A program made the translations under genes and the position numbers. The notes beneath the pieces are model-generated. The model saw only the letters and a list, made by a program, of their open reading frames with translations, was not told the DNA's origin and searched no databases. A stretch of 64,000 nucleotides of DNA from Coffea arabica (taxonomy: Eukaryota > Streptophyta > Magnoliopsida > Gentianales > Rubiaceae): NCBI RefSeq assembly GCF_036785885.1, contig NC_092326.1, forward strand, positions 43,663,072 through 43,727,071, read 5' to 3'. Positions within the stretch are counted from its first letter, which is position 1. Each line of letters opens with the position of its first letter. Of this stretch, positions 33,995 through 46,500 are shown one piece after another.

Positions 33995-36900
33995 TCAGCT
34001 AGAAGAAGTTGGCCAGGTCGAGGGAAACCTGTTGGAGTTAACAGGGGGCAGGGTGCGAACATTGATATCAAGGGGAAGCAAGCGGTAATCAATATCAAGC
34101 TCTTTAAAAATGTTGATCATCTCTTCAATCAAAAGGGCTCTTCTCTGCCATCTTGTTCCCATGTCCTGATAATTCATTCTGTGTCTAATCCATACCGACA
34201 TCTTCAGCCTGTTCAAGCCTTCCAGGTCCATCAGCACGACTGTTGGAGAGGAGTACCAATGCTCTTTCTTGCTCTCAACATAACTGCATTCGAAGCCATT
34301 GGAGAAAACACAGAAACAAATTTGTCACTGATCGCTCCATAATGATCTTACAATCTAGGCTGTTAACATTCATTGAGCCACTGCTCACAGAAATAAATCC
34401 CATCCATGTTACCTGATTATTCTTTGCTTCATAATGGCAATCTTCTCTGCTGGAGTTGCAATATGGACAACAAAATCAACTGAATCGCCCATGTCAGGGC
34501 TGCGATAATAGTTATGGATGGGTTTGGTTGCAAGAGTGCTGTTTGGGTACAGTATCTTCTGGTTGTCGAATCTCAGGAAGACTGTAGTTAAAATGTTCAT
34601 TTCTTCAACAACCATCTGAAATTATTAAGGAAGGCGCTGCTGGTTAAAGACTTGAATGCCTAAAACATTTTAAAAAAAAAAAAAAACAGAAGCCTACAAG
34701 GGGATGCAAGCAAAAAAAGGAAGGCAGTAATTGATTTCGTTCATCTGTTACCTGGACTCCATCTATCTCGCATCTATCACCAACGTCAAATGGATGCATC
34801 ACAAATAAGAAAATGATGGCTTCGAATATTGTCTTGCATGTGTTTCCAAATATGAAGGCCACGACAACAACCTGAGAGCTTACGAAGAGCAAAAGCTTGC
34901 TTGTTGCAATTCCCAGTATTACGAGGCAGATAATCACGATGATGATACCAACTATTACGTTCACCATCTGATGAAGTTTATTAACAGCTGTTTTTGTATC
35001 ATTCAGTGTCAATGCAAGTGCTTTCCGTTCTCTAAAAGCGTTGACCTGCATGGAAGAGGCATAAAAGACTTAAATGTATTCCTTCTCAGTGTAAGCTAGA
35101 CATCACAAGTTTGTACCATTTTTGGCCCTGCAAGGCATCAAATGATTAAGCATACCACCCAGTTCCTCAGGGACGCCCTGCTGATTTTTTCACTTTCAGG
35201 TGATCCTTCCACAATATTCATGATCTTCAAAGCCTCCTCCTCTCGCAAGAAATGCATCATGTCTTCTAGGTAGATGAATCTGCAGTTAGTACGGAATTTT
35301 AATTAGCCATGGTTCCATATATAAGTGCTAAGGCTAACTGAAGTCGGATGGCCAGCGAAGTGAATCAGATGAACCATCAAAAGGGTTATTGTCAAGAGAA
35401 AAACACAAGATTATAAGGAGTCATCGCATGGTTCTATTAAATGGTTCAACATCCAAGACCATCTCTCTGATAAAAAATTGTGCATGTCTCATACCTGATA
35501 TCTCCATTTGAGACAAATTTCAAAATTCACATTCCATAAAGGATCAGAGGGAAAATCTACTACTAACTTCAACTATAAAATGAGCTGGTCTACTACCAAA
35601 TTGTCTTCAAAATTTGCATTAAGATCAAGAGCCAATGCATGCGGAGATTACCAACTAACACCTTCTACGTACAACTTCTCTTGAACATAACCATAGGATT
35701 ATTATAACCGCCACCCGAACTTGACTAGGCTCGAGTAATACTAGTATTCTCTGCTTTGCAGGATTAAATCTCCGAATCCCTTATTAAGAAATATATCAAC
35801 ATCTGACACCATCAACTTAATTTGAATCTACAAGACATGGATCCTTATGATGCCTAATTTCCAATTCCTATACAAGAGAACAGAATTACATTAGCTTTAC
35901 TATATTGGTGCAAACAACTCAGGAAAATTGACTACATTAGTTTCAAGTGCTTTGGCTAAAAAGGAAACAAGTATAATGAGGTCAAGACATGAAACATGGA
36001 AGGTGATCTTTGATTCGGAGCAACTGGATACGAGGCATTTTAGCTTCTAAAAGTCCGACAGAGTGCATGAAACGAAGATTGAAAAGATAAGGTAAAAGGT
36101 GGACTGATGTGAGCTTACTTAGCCCTGGGTTTTGCTACATTTCTGAATATCTTCCTTGCTGCAACTTTGGCCTCACACTCACTTCTAATCTGTGTGGCAG
36201 ATTCGTCATGGTGAGAGCTGCCCATAATTTGTTCGTCCAGCGTAGACAGGACCCCATGTCTAACCATATTCATCAACCTCTTCATATTCCAAGCAGATAT
36301 ATTCTTGGGGTTCAGCCTGTGCAAGTCATCAATTGTTATACCAGGGTCATCATGATGCTTGGCCATTGGGCTGGAGATCTTGACACTAAATGTTCTTGAA
36401 GGCCTTGGGGGTAGTCCTGCTGTTCCCATCAACTTTCCACTCAACTTTCCACTCTTAGCAGAGTGGAAAGCAGGTGGTCTAAGATCAGGCGGCAGAGTGG
36501 CACCTGCATTCTGAAGTTTCCAAACCTCATCCATCGTCCCATCCTCTTCCTCCCGAATAGCCTTTATCTCAATGAGAGGTGGTCCAGACAGCATCTCAAT
36601 AACGTACTGATTGAACAGTGATTCTTGAATTCGATCGAAGAACGTGCTAACATGAAATGAAGAGGCAAGGACTTTGACCATCAGTGTCTTGACCAGCCAT
36701 AGAATTGTTGCCAGCAGCATGCTCACCATTAGCTTATTAACGAACCGTAGGAAGCTGTTACTTCCCTCAACCTTCTTGTCAAACAGGCACTGCCAGGAAA
36801 TTAGAACCAAACCCAACCAAATGCAATTCTGAACAGGCTTTCTTATGCCATACACGAAATACAGAACCCTTTTGCGCAGAAGAAAATTCCTCTCGATGAG

Positions 36901-38202
36901 CAGCACCACTATTCTAATTCCCCAACCAGAGACTAACCTACCGCATATCAGAACAAGAACCAAGACCTCCCACTTCCACAACTGGAGTCCTCTCAGCTTC
37001 ATTTTCTTCCACCTGGGAATGGCTAGAGTACAGGCCAAAGCGGACACAATTAGGAAAAGGCTAATCCATTGCAGCAGGGTGAGGGCATTAAGGTTGGCCT
37101 TCCTGTATTCCTCGGGAAGATCTTCGTCAAACAGCGGATCATCCTCTTCGTCATCCGGTGGCGCAGGCTGCTTCCCTAACATCCCCGAAGCCCTCCCTAA
37201 CATCCCGGAAACCCTAATAGGGCCGGATGGCTTCCCAATCATCCCTGACCTTCTCTCGGGCCTCTCAGGGGACGGGTCTATTAACCTAGACTTTGTTTTC
37301 ATCCTCCCTAACACACCGGTTCTCCTCTGTATTGACGTGCACCTCAGCACCTGAACATCATCAACGCCATTATGACCATCATTGCTGTTATTGGCATCCG
37401 TGTTCGATCTCCTATGAAACTCTTGCAGGGGATGCACCTTCTCATTATTTTCCTCCTCCTCCAACTCCTCGTCATGATCATCATCATCTGAGGATGACTC
37501 AATCTCCTTGCTAAATTGACGTCGTCTCTCGTCGGGTGCGATATCAATCACTTTATGCGTAGGAGTACTACCAATCGACATTGCTGCAGGAGCCTGCTGG
37601 TAGGAAACTTTTAGCTCGTAATCATCATTGTGATCAGCATTGCGGGTTTGGTAATCTCCGCTCAAAGGGGGAAAATTTGGAGGGTTGCGGTTCCTACAAT
37701 TATCGTTGATGCTGGTGCAGCTGCTACGGCCATCTTGCTGATCTCGATGAAGCTCATCCACCTCCAGGTCCACATCCAATGACAACTCTGCACCGGCAGC
37801 TCTTTGTTTATTCAAAAACTGCCCAATTAGCTTTGACAGCGGATCCGGGACGACGACGTCCATATCATTGGCATTGGTAGGATGGTGGCGGTAATCGAGT
37901 CCTCCGGGGGAAGCCGAGTCGTTGTCTTTCCAGAATTCGATGCTGGGCTCCCTCCAAACCTGGTTGTTGGTGCCACCATGTCCAGCGTCGCGGGCATGAT
38001 CAGGGCCATCTATCTTGACAATGACTTCGGAGGAGGAGGGCGATGCCATTGTTGTTGGATGAGAATGATGATGATGATGATGATCAGAGAGAATGGGCTG
38101 TTTCTCGTGGTCAGGGGGTTCTGTGTTCTCAATGGAAATCTTTCTACCATTGGATTTGAAGGACCTGTTGAAAGAAGAAGAAGAGAAGCGATCCATATTC
38201 AT
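33995..38202 (-). CDS. MscS-like mechanosensitive channel (MSL)
   Basis: A plasma-membrane-type mechanosensitive ion channel of the MSL4-10 clade. Five exons, 38202-36119, 35279-35156, 35045-34752, 34615-34413 and 34283-33995, in phase, giving 997 aa. The long hydrophilic N-terminus has a six-His run near residue 45, acidic stretches and a repeated SGMLGK/SGMIGK module around residues 296-348. Four hydrophobic segments in exon 1 (beginning LLQWISLFLIVSALACTLAI) precede a cytosolic loop. Exons 2-3 hold FIYLEDMMHFLREEEAL, two more hydrophobic segments (NVIVGIIIVIICLVILGIA and the pore-side VVVVAFIFGNTCKTIFEAI) and the MscS signature HPFDVGDRCEIDGVQ. Exons 4-5 form the cytoplasmic beta domain (VEEMNILTTVFLRFDNQKI). 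It is longer than Arabidopsis MSL4-MSL10 as I recall them, mainly in the N-terminus. Family is certain; the numbered orthologue is not. Confidence 0.92.
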
Positions 38203-38685
38203 CGATCGATGGCGTGGCTAAATTAAGGAATTTCCAAATACTGCTAGCGTAATATCACGGATTCAGTTGTGGGATTTGGAATTTGTTATGACGAGGAAAC
38301 AGAATAATTTTGAGCGGCTTCTGCTCCCAATTTTGGTGATGGGGTTGTGCTGCATGGCTTCATTTGCAGGGGGAAAGTTTTACATTATAATATTATATGT
38401 TTACGTACGTGGGGAAAGAATGAACATGGCAAATAACTAAATAGCAGTACGTACTATTAGTCTTTTTTTTTTTTTTTTTTGGCATGTACTATATATTATT
38501 GATTTTAGGAATCAAAGAATTTAAAAAAAAAACATAAAAAAGTTTCAAGAACTCCTAACAGAAGAGGGATTAGCCTTAGGGAGGAAAAAAAAAAGGAAAA
38601 AACTCTACAACGGGTGGCCGCCATGACGGCAAGTGAGGAGTACCAGCGAGGCCGACGAAGTTGTGAAACGTAATTAGGGTGAGGT
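38203..38685. promoter_or_regulatory. Putative 5' flank of MSL gene
   Basis: Upstream of the MSL start. Contains poly-T near 38465 and A-rich stretches. No unambiguous TATA box or other motif can be claimed. Confidence 0.3.
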
Positions 38686-38923
38686 TTTTTTTTTTGTCAA
38701 TTGTCAACCCTACTCTCACACTTACTCTAATTAGGAGAAGGTCCAACTGAACCTACGGGAGATCAATGGAGACAGAAACATCACCGAACCAGACGAATGC
38801 ACTACGTATTCGTTTGGATTTGAAGCAGAGCCACAAGAGTGACATTTTGGTGGGAGGCAAATGTTCATCCCACCAATGCCTTAAAATGGGTTTGATGGTG
38901 ACCACCAATCCAAGAGCCGGTGG
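38686..38923 (-). mobile_element. SINE with perfect 12-bp target duplication
   Basis: Minus-strand element of 238 bp whose tail reads GTTGACAATTGACAAAAAAA. It is flanked by an exact direct repeat TTAGGGTGAGGT at 38674-38685 and 38924-38935. The 5' part (GGATTGGTGGTCACCATC) is a plausible diverged box A. The exact target duplication indicates a fairly recent insertion upstream of the MSL gene. Confidence 0.75.
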
Positions 38924-39228
38924 TTAGGGTGAGGTATATTAATGGAGCAAGTTTTGCACGCTAAAGATTTTCTATATTTATGGACTGGACATGTTGGAAG
39001 CCGTATCATACCATTTGTGTCTTTTTGGTGAAAGGTGAGAAATGTGAGGATGCCACGTTAACGCCAGCGCGCCGCCACAACTCTGTCCTAAAAAGCACCG
39101 CAAAAACTTCGTTATTGTCCCTCTGATTTAATTTGATAGAGCATGTCATTAGCCTCCATTTGCAAGGAAACATTCTGACAATTAGTTGATGAGTAGCATG
39201 GCATAATTGAGTTACTATAGGTTAACGA

Positions 39229-39385
39229 GTAAATTTTATATACACTGATACTGACAGTATATATATTATCACAGTTGGATGCACGACACATATGCAAAAT
39301 TTGGATCTTAAATTCAAATTTGAATTATGTATCATGCATCCAACGATGAAAGTGTATACACTGTCAGTGTATAGAAGATTAATGC
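39229..39385. repeat. Palindromic MITE, family B copy 2
   Basis: Ends with TATACACTGATACTGACAGT and ACTGTCAGTGTATAGAAGAT; inside are TTGGATGCACGACACAT and its near-complement ATGATACATAATTC...ATGCATCCAAC. The whole 157-bp unit is close to a perfect inverted repeat. Confidence 0.65.
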
Positions 39386-39603
39386 TGAGTTAATATGCCC
39401 AATGCCTCCCAAACCCCAAAAAAAAAAAAAAGAAAAAGAAAAAGGGAAGAAGAGAGGCTGGCTTGATGTCTCATAAAAAAACTGTTTGTCGAAAATAAAC
39501 TACTATCCTTCCAAAAAAAAAACCTTCTAAATACAAATATCAGTTATATCACAACCTTTCAAAATAATTTTTTCTTACACTGACACAACCTTCCAGAAAT
39601 AAT
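39386..39603. other. Intergenic
   Basis: A-rich sequence between two family B MITEs. Nothing recognisable. Confidence 0.5.
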
Positions 39604-39755
39604 CATTCTTTCACTAACAGTGTACACACTTTTAACGTTAGATGAATAACAACTATACAAAATTTAATTTAAATTTAACTTTTACATATATATTATAGAT
39701 TCAAAGGTGATAAAACATACACTATTAGTATATATAAGATTTATTCTTAATTTCA
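39604..39755. repeat. Palindromic MITE, family B copy 3
   Basis: CACTAACAGTGTACACAC at the left and ACATACACTATTAGTATATA at the right, with AACGTTAGATGAATAACAA internally. More diverged than the copy at 39229-39385. Confidence 0.5.
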
Positions 39756-40524
39756 AACTGCTTTGTTTTGATTTCCCAGTAAGAATTCTTTTGGCAAAAA
39801 TATTCGTTCTTTGTTACAACCAAGACTTAAGAGTCAAGCATCTAGAGCACTTGAAAAACATAGTAGGATTGGCCCCCCAACATTTGTCAGAGAAAGGTCT
39901 GCCTTTGTTGTGAAACACGAACCATCAGACGTTAGCACGAAGCTTGTTAGTAGTAACACAAATATAAAGCAGAAGCCAGGTATCCTCTGAACAAGATCGC
40001 CATTCCTATACTGCGCATTTTTTTTTAATAACTTTACATGTGCACAGAGATCTGATGAGGAGCATTTAGGAAACTAGAAGCAGAATGATCAATGTGGGTT
40101 TTCAAAATATGAAGTATTATGTTTTGAAATCACCTTTTTTTATAATTTAATTTAAAATATGAAGTGTCGTACTGCACGTTTTGAAACCACGAAGAATTTT
40201 CTGTATATTAGCTTCACCACGGAAGGCTTTTTTGCTTTTTACCCTCTTTTTTTGTTCCTCGCTTTCTGACTCTTGAGAAGTTAGAATGCTGATGAAGTTC
40301 GGTGTTGATGGTGAGCCAACCGACAACTTACCCAAGAAAACAAAAAAGAGAAATACAGAAAAAAAAAATGTTGCACAAAAGAAGCTAAAACATTATCTAA
40401 CGCCTCTTAAAGTCGAAAATTAAAGAGCGCATTAACGAAAACATTGACTGCGAGAAGAAGATAGACAGATGCTGTACAGTATCAACTACAAGGGAGGGAA
40501 ATTGAATTGACTGATATGGTTCAT
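39756..40524. other. Intergenic, includes STY kinase 3' flank
   Basis: AT-rich sequence and short unsupported frames. The right-hand part probably includes the kinase 3' UTR. Confidence 0.5.
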
Positions 40525-43500
40525 CTAGTGATGTCCGCGTCTAAGGGCTGAAAAGAATCCTCCTGATTTCTCTTTCCGGCGCTCCTCTCCTTCATCACCA
40601 ACCTGCTCCACATATATTCATATCATGGAGAGAACTGGGTTGAAAGAAAAAACTTGTAAACTTGTTCTTGCTACAAAGGGGAAGCTCTTGGTATTTAGGG
40701 GCATACACAGGAACCTTACAAACAAAATTACTCTATTACCTCCTTAGCTATTTGCTGCAAGATGTCAATGATTTCAGAAAAGTCAGGTCTCAAAGTTGAG
40801 TCTTGCTGCCAGCATCTCTCGAGTAGCTCAGCAAGTTTTGGATGAGTGTGTTTTGGGATGGTTGGTCGCAGACCCTAAAAGAAAGTAAAACCGGAGAGCA
40901 TCTTAGATACACAAATCTGTAAATAAATCAAATCAGCCATGCTAAGCAAAAACATTAACTCGTTCCTGGAGAATGTTACTTCATTGAATGAATAAACTAT
41001 TACCTTTTGCACCACTCCAATTGCTGCTTGTAAGGGTGTTAAATACTCGTATGGAAGCTGACAAGAGATGTGCACACATATATCAATAAATGCTGACTAA
41101 CATTTCTGTCCTGATTATTACTATTGCAACAAAAAAACCCGCACCTTTCCAGTCAGCAACTCCCACACAACAATCCCAAAACTAAATACATCAGCCTTGT
41201 GATCATAAGGCTTGTGCTCTATAACCTTCAAAGAGAAACAAAAAATATCTATAAGCAGATGCAAGTAGGTAATCTAGAAATGACAAAAACTCACAGAATA
41301 TCACACCATCAATTACAAGTCAGAACCATGCCATGACTAATCAAAATTCCAGCATAATAAAGCATAGAGACAGCAACAAACCTCTCCCAACAGTCAACTA
41401 GCACCCAAATTTGAAAACCTTTGCAGCTTTTAATGCAGTCATCCAATCCAAGAAAGTCATACTACCTTTTGCTACTTTCACGAAATTCCACGGAACAAAA
41501 ATGCCCAGACGTCTAAGACAATCCCTCCAATTCCTTCCTCCCCCTCAAGAAAATTCATTAAAAAACAAAACCCACAACAAGGTACATCATAACAAAATTG
41601 AAGAATTACATAAAAAGAAATTGTAAAAGCTGCCGTCGAGAATATGTTTGTAAGAGGTAGATTTAGGGATCTGAAATGACAATTTCAAGAAATTCTTTAT
41701 AATACCGTAAAGACAAAATTAAAGAGTACAACGTATACAAATTGAAGTAAACATTTAACACATGAGCCTCACCACCTTCCATGAGAAAACAAACACAAAA
41801 AGAATGCAACATATGGCAAAACCACAAAATAATACTGATAATTAGGCCTTTAACTTAATCCAGTAAAGAATACCTCAGGAGCCATCCATCTGTATGTCCC
41901 CGTTTCAGCTGTCATGACTCCAGTCTGTGCTTTTACTCTGGCCACTCCAAAATCAGCTACCTTCACAACCTATAGAACCAAAATATGTAAAATGAGAAGA
42001 AACCTTCCAGCCAGTCTATGGATAGGTAAAATGTCTAGACATCTCTTACAAGCCTAGTCAACCAAAAACTTTCTTGTTTTTCCTGCAAATGAAGAGCCAA
42101 GAAAAAGGAGTAGGAATTTTTTATTGGAAACATGGATGGAAAAGATATTCACCATCGCCAAAACCTCTTCAAATTCAAGTCTTTACATTATTCATTTCAA
42201 AGCAAAGTCATCACTTGAGCCATTCAGATCTACCTACCCAACCAAACTAATCTCTTAATGTATCGAATTAGCATACAGACCATTATCTAGTTATGCCATC
42301 AATCTATCACTATAAAGACAGGCTAATAACTGCTGAAGAATAGGATGCTGATCAAGATTACAATAAATGCTTCAACAGTTGTTTAACTTGTAGAATTGAT
42401 TTCCATAATTGGTTAATAGAAACAAGAACAAGCAACCACTAAAATGATTCTTTTACAAACAAAATATAAAGGGAAAAAATAAACTAGTATGAATCTAAAT
42501 GAGCAAAGACAAACTTGGGGAAAAAGCCTCGAGAATATTGAAGCACGTCTTACTTCATTTTCATCCATCAAAAGATTGGCAGCCTTCAGGTCTCTGTGTA
42601 TTATATTATTCTGGTGAAGATAGTTCATTCCCTTTGATACATCAACAGCAACTTTGAGTACAGACGGAAGCTTAAAAGCACCCTTTTGTTTGTGTAAATA
42701 ATCATACACACTTCCTCCAGCCATGAATTCTGTGGAAACAAAACCCAAAAAAAAAAAAGAAAAATCAAGCATGCTTAAAACAGCAACAGTTGAAGATACA
42801 TGGTAGTGGCATCAAAGGGATTAAAAAAGTGGAATCTCAAGGTATTTGGAGCAAGTGCTGTCACAATTCCCTCTTCTTGGCCCCCTCCCCCTTATTATAT
42901 CATCTCTATTAATATTATCAGGAAATGTTCTAGTCATTGAGAAGAACCTGTCACAATGCACAAATTTGGAGGTCTGGTACATGCCCCTATAAACTGTACA
43001 ACATTTTTGTGCCGAACTTTCCTGCAAGTACCAATTACTAGTCAATGAAAGCACAGAAATGATCAAGAATTAGAAAGTCTGAGATTTACCTCCAAGATGT
43101 ATGATTAATGGTGAATCAAATTAAATTAAAAACTGATAGTGATGTAAACGATAGCATTTGTAGTGCAAAGAGAAGGAACTGAATCTGTTGATCTTATGGT
43201 AATACATGAGCTATTGGTGGTACTTGGTCGCAACAAAGTAAACACTGCTAATCTTGACATTATCCCCATATATCCAAGACTACATCACAATACAGTATCT
43301 AAATTCTGCAGCACTGAAAGACATGCAAGCAAGAACATGTTTGTGTATATCTATAAGCTTGAGCAGATGATATGTGAAGCTAGACAGGAGAACCAGGGTC
43401 GATAACTAGAAAGGCACCATTGTTGATCACTGATCTGACCCCTAAAGCTGAGTCTTGGCTCAAGCTCTGGGGTCAAACCATAAGCCTCAAGGATTCATTC

Positions 43501-46500
43501 ATCAAAACAATAACCTAGCTCTTCTCCATCATATAACGGAGGGAGACTCCTGTGCTTGGTAGGTGAGTGCCAGTATTTCAACAGATGAATACTCAGAACC
43601 AAATTTTAGCACATTATAATTGTTAATTTCTGTCCTATAGTAAGAATTTTCCTGCCAGATGTCTTTTTTTGTTGCATATGGTAAAGGGACATAAAACAGC
43701 ATGACCAATCTAAAATTCATACACGAAATTCTAAATCTCCAAGCTACAAATCATGCTATAATAAAGAACATCTTTGGATTTTAAATCCATTTACGGATGA
43801 AAGCGGGGGCAACCAAGTAAACATTATCAAGTACAAAATCCAAAGTTATAATTATCTACTAATTCCAAGATTTAACACAACAGTTCCACATAGAAGAAGG
43901 TCAAAAAAAAAGTACTACCCATGAGCAATGTTAGGCTAAAATTTTTCATTATACAAACCTCATAATGTAAACTTCTTGCGCAAATTCCTTCTGCAACTCT
44001 GAATTCAAACGCTCAGCCTTGAGAATTTTGATAGCTACTTCCTGACTACAATATATGCCTTTGTATCTAAAACATCAATTCTTTGGTTAGTTGAGAGAAC
44101 AGATGAAAAACATGAATTGGCCACTACAGGACAGACTTACAAATCACCATATGATCCTGATGCAACTTTGTGCTCAAATTTCAGATGTTGAGGATCAATT
44201 TCCCAAACATCAAAACCGTCATTAGGTATAGTCAACTGGTCAGGTTCACATTTGATTACTGTTTGATCAGACCCACCAAGAGGAGATAAAAATTGCTGAT
44301 TTGGCCAAGATTTTTCCTACATGGCAATCAAAATGATTTTGTTTCAGCTTAATTAGCCATAGACACTAGGCATATACTGAAACACAAATATAAATGGCAG
44401 AAATAGCATTAACTTAAAAAAAAACCGTTAATTTGTAAAAAGTACAAAAATAGTAATAACCCACTATGCAGTATATATATATTTTTGGAAACATTAACAC
44501 CCACTATGCAGTATAAGGGGAGCCAAATAATGTAGACAAGGCATAAATTATTAGATGGAGTTAATATTTGCTAAGAAAACATGAAGTTTGAGCATGAATC
44601 AGGTACATGTTAGAGAAGTACCTTGATCTTTACAACTTCCTCCTGCAATGCATTTCTGAGCTGCTCAACTTCCTAAACAGCTTTAAAAATGTCATTTAAA
44701 AGCTTTCCTTGTATTTTGAATAAAACAAAAAGTCAATAAAATGTCATCAAGTTACCCATGGGCTTGTTATCAACTGAAGTTAGAGTGATAAACCTTAGAC
44801 AAGCTTCACAAACTATATTAGAAACCATGTTGCTGTTTTTTTTCATTTTAACCCTCCCACCCCTCCTGACACCCTTCCTACCCTCAACTGCCAGGCATAG
44901 AAGTCTAACCCTGTAACCCGGCAGCAAGGAGGACACTAAGAGCCCTCCCCTAGCCACTGGTTAACAAAGCTGGTGCTTGAGAATTATATAATAGAAAATT
45001 ATAAAGTCGCAGACAAAATTTGAAACAACAATTTAACTATAGGGTCCAATTGAAAAGTGGCTGGAAAAGTCAGTTAAAAGGCTATAGTAGTCAGACTCTA
45101 ACCAAATAAAGATTTGGGTGTGGTTAAAACCTCCAAATAATTCACGCAATAGCCTGAACTGGTCTTTCAGTCGTAATCAAGCCGTCATTGGGATATAATT
45201 GGACAAAAAACAGGATTAAATACCTCATATGGCCAACCATCAACAACGAAGACATCAAGGGAGTAGCCATCCATGGTGGAAAAGGCATGTGCTTCCTGGA
45301 TATTCAGGCCAAGTTCAGCAAGTAACGAAGTCAACTGCAGAAGATGCGTCAAAATATTCATCTAAGTCATTGAACCAAGAGGAAACAGAAAAGTAGTATA
45401 ACATAGCCCAAACTTCTAGACAGGCTAGATTAAGTGATTGAGTTTGTATTAAAAAGCCTGAATCCATAAAATCTTAAGTGATTAAGTACTACGACATAAA
45501 ATCTTAAAATGTCAAATTCAATCCATGTGGACAATAAAAAAGAGGACAGGGAGGAGAAATGAACAACAAAACCACATATAATGCATCAAGATGCTCATAA
45601 TTATACAAGCAAAACCGAGACTAAATTTTTCAGCATCACATGAACCAACACCAAACCTTGTCTGACAATTTTTAAGATATTTAAGCCAGAAATGTTTAAC
45701 AAATAACTCTTTACTCATTCAAAACAAACCAACTGAAGATACTTGACCACAAGGTTTGAGTTTCAGATGGACTTTGCTCATTGCATATGTACCACAACAA
45801 GAATAGGTGTACTAACATCTTGACCTTGTCAATGTATGGCGATATCTAAATGTTCATATTGTATCGCTAAGGCATTAGTTGCTCGTCATAGTAACCTCGC
45901 TTCTGACTGACAATGTAGTTGTCTGACAGAGTGATCTAGTTGTATGAATAAGTTCTGACAATTAATGTTATAAAGGACACAAGTGTCCAAGAAGTAAACA
46001 TGTCAACTACCTGACTAAGAAGTTTTGGCTTGTCGTCAGTTGAGAAGGTAATCTCATGCATGGGCCTACATAATCATCAATAGCATGAAGATGTAAGGCT
46101 TAATCATTACAAAGACGCTCAATCCATCTTTGATGAAATAACAGACTGACTATACCTTGAACTTTGCTAAGTTTCTGTTTGAAGCAGCATCAACCAACAC
46201 ATAATTACACTGAACAGATCATAAGTATTACTACTACTATCAACTTAAATGATATAGAGTTTGACCTAAAAACTGACATTCTTCATATGGTTCCAAGTCA
46301 ACAAGATCAGACACGAATAATTCAGAGTAATCATGCCACTTGGTGAAAAAAAAAAATTGCTGACACAGACAAAATGAGATGAGAATATCCAGAGACCTTA
46401 AGGACATGCATGATCTTCGAGATACCGATGATTAAAGCAGATAAGGTGTTAATTGATGAAGCCAACAGATTAACAGATCCCATTATTACTTACCAAGAAA

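Noticed and set aside
37882-38226. 114-codon plus-strand frame over the MSL N-terminus
   Set aside because: It is antisense to MSL exon 1; its Met run comes from the CAT/ATG repeat encoding the His run.
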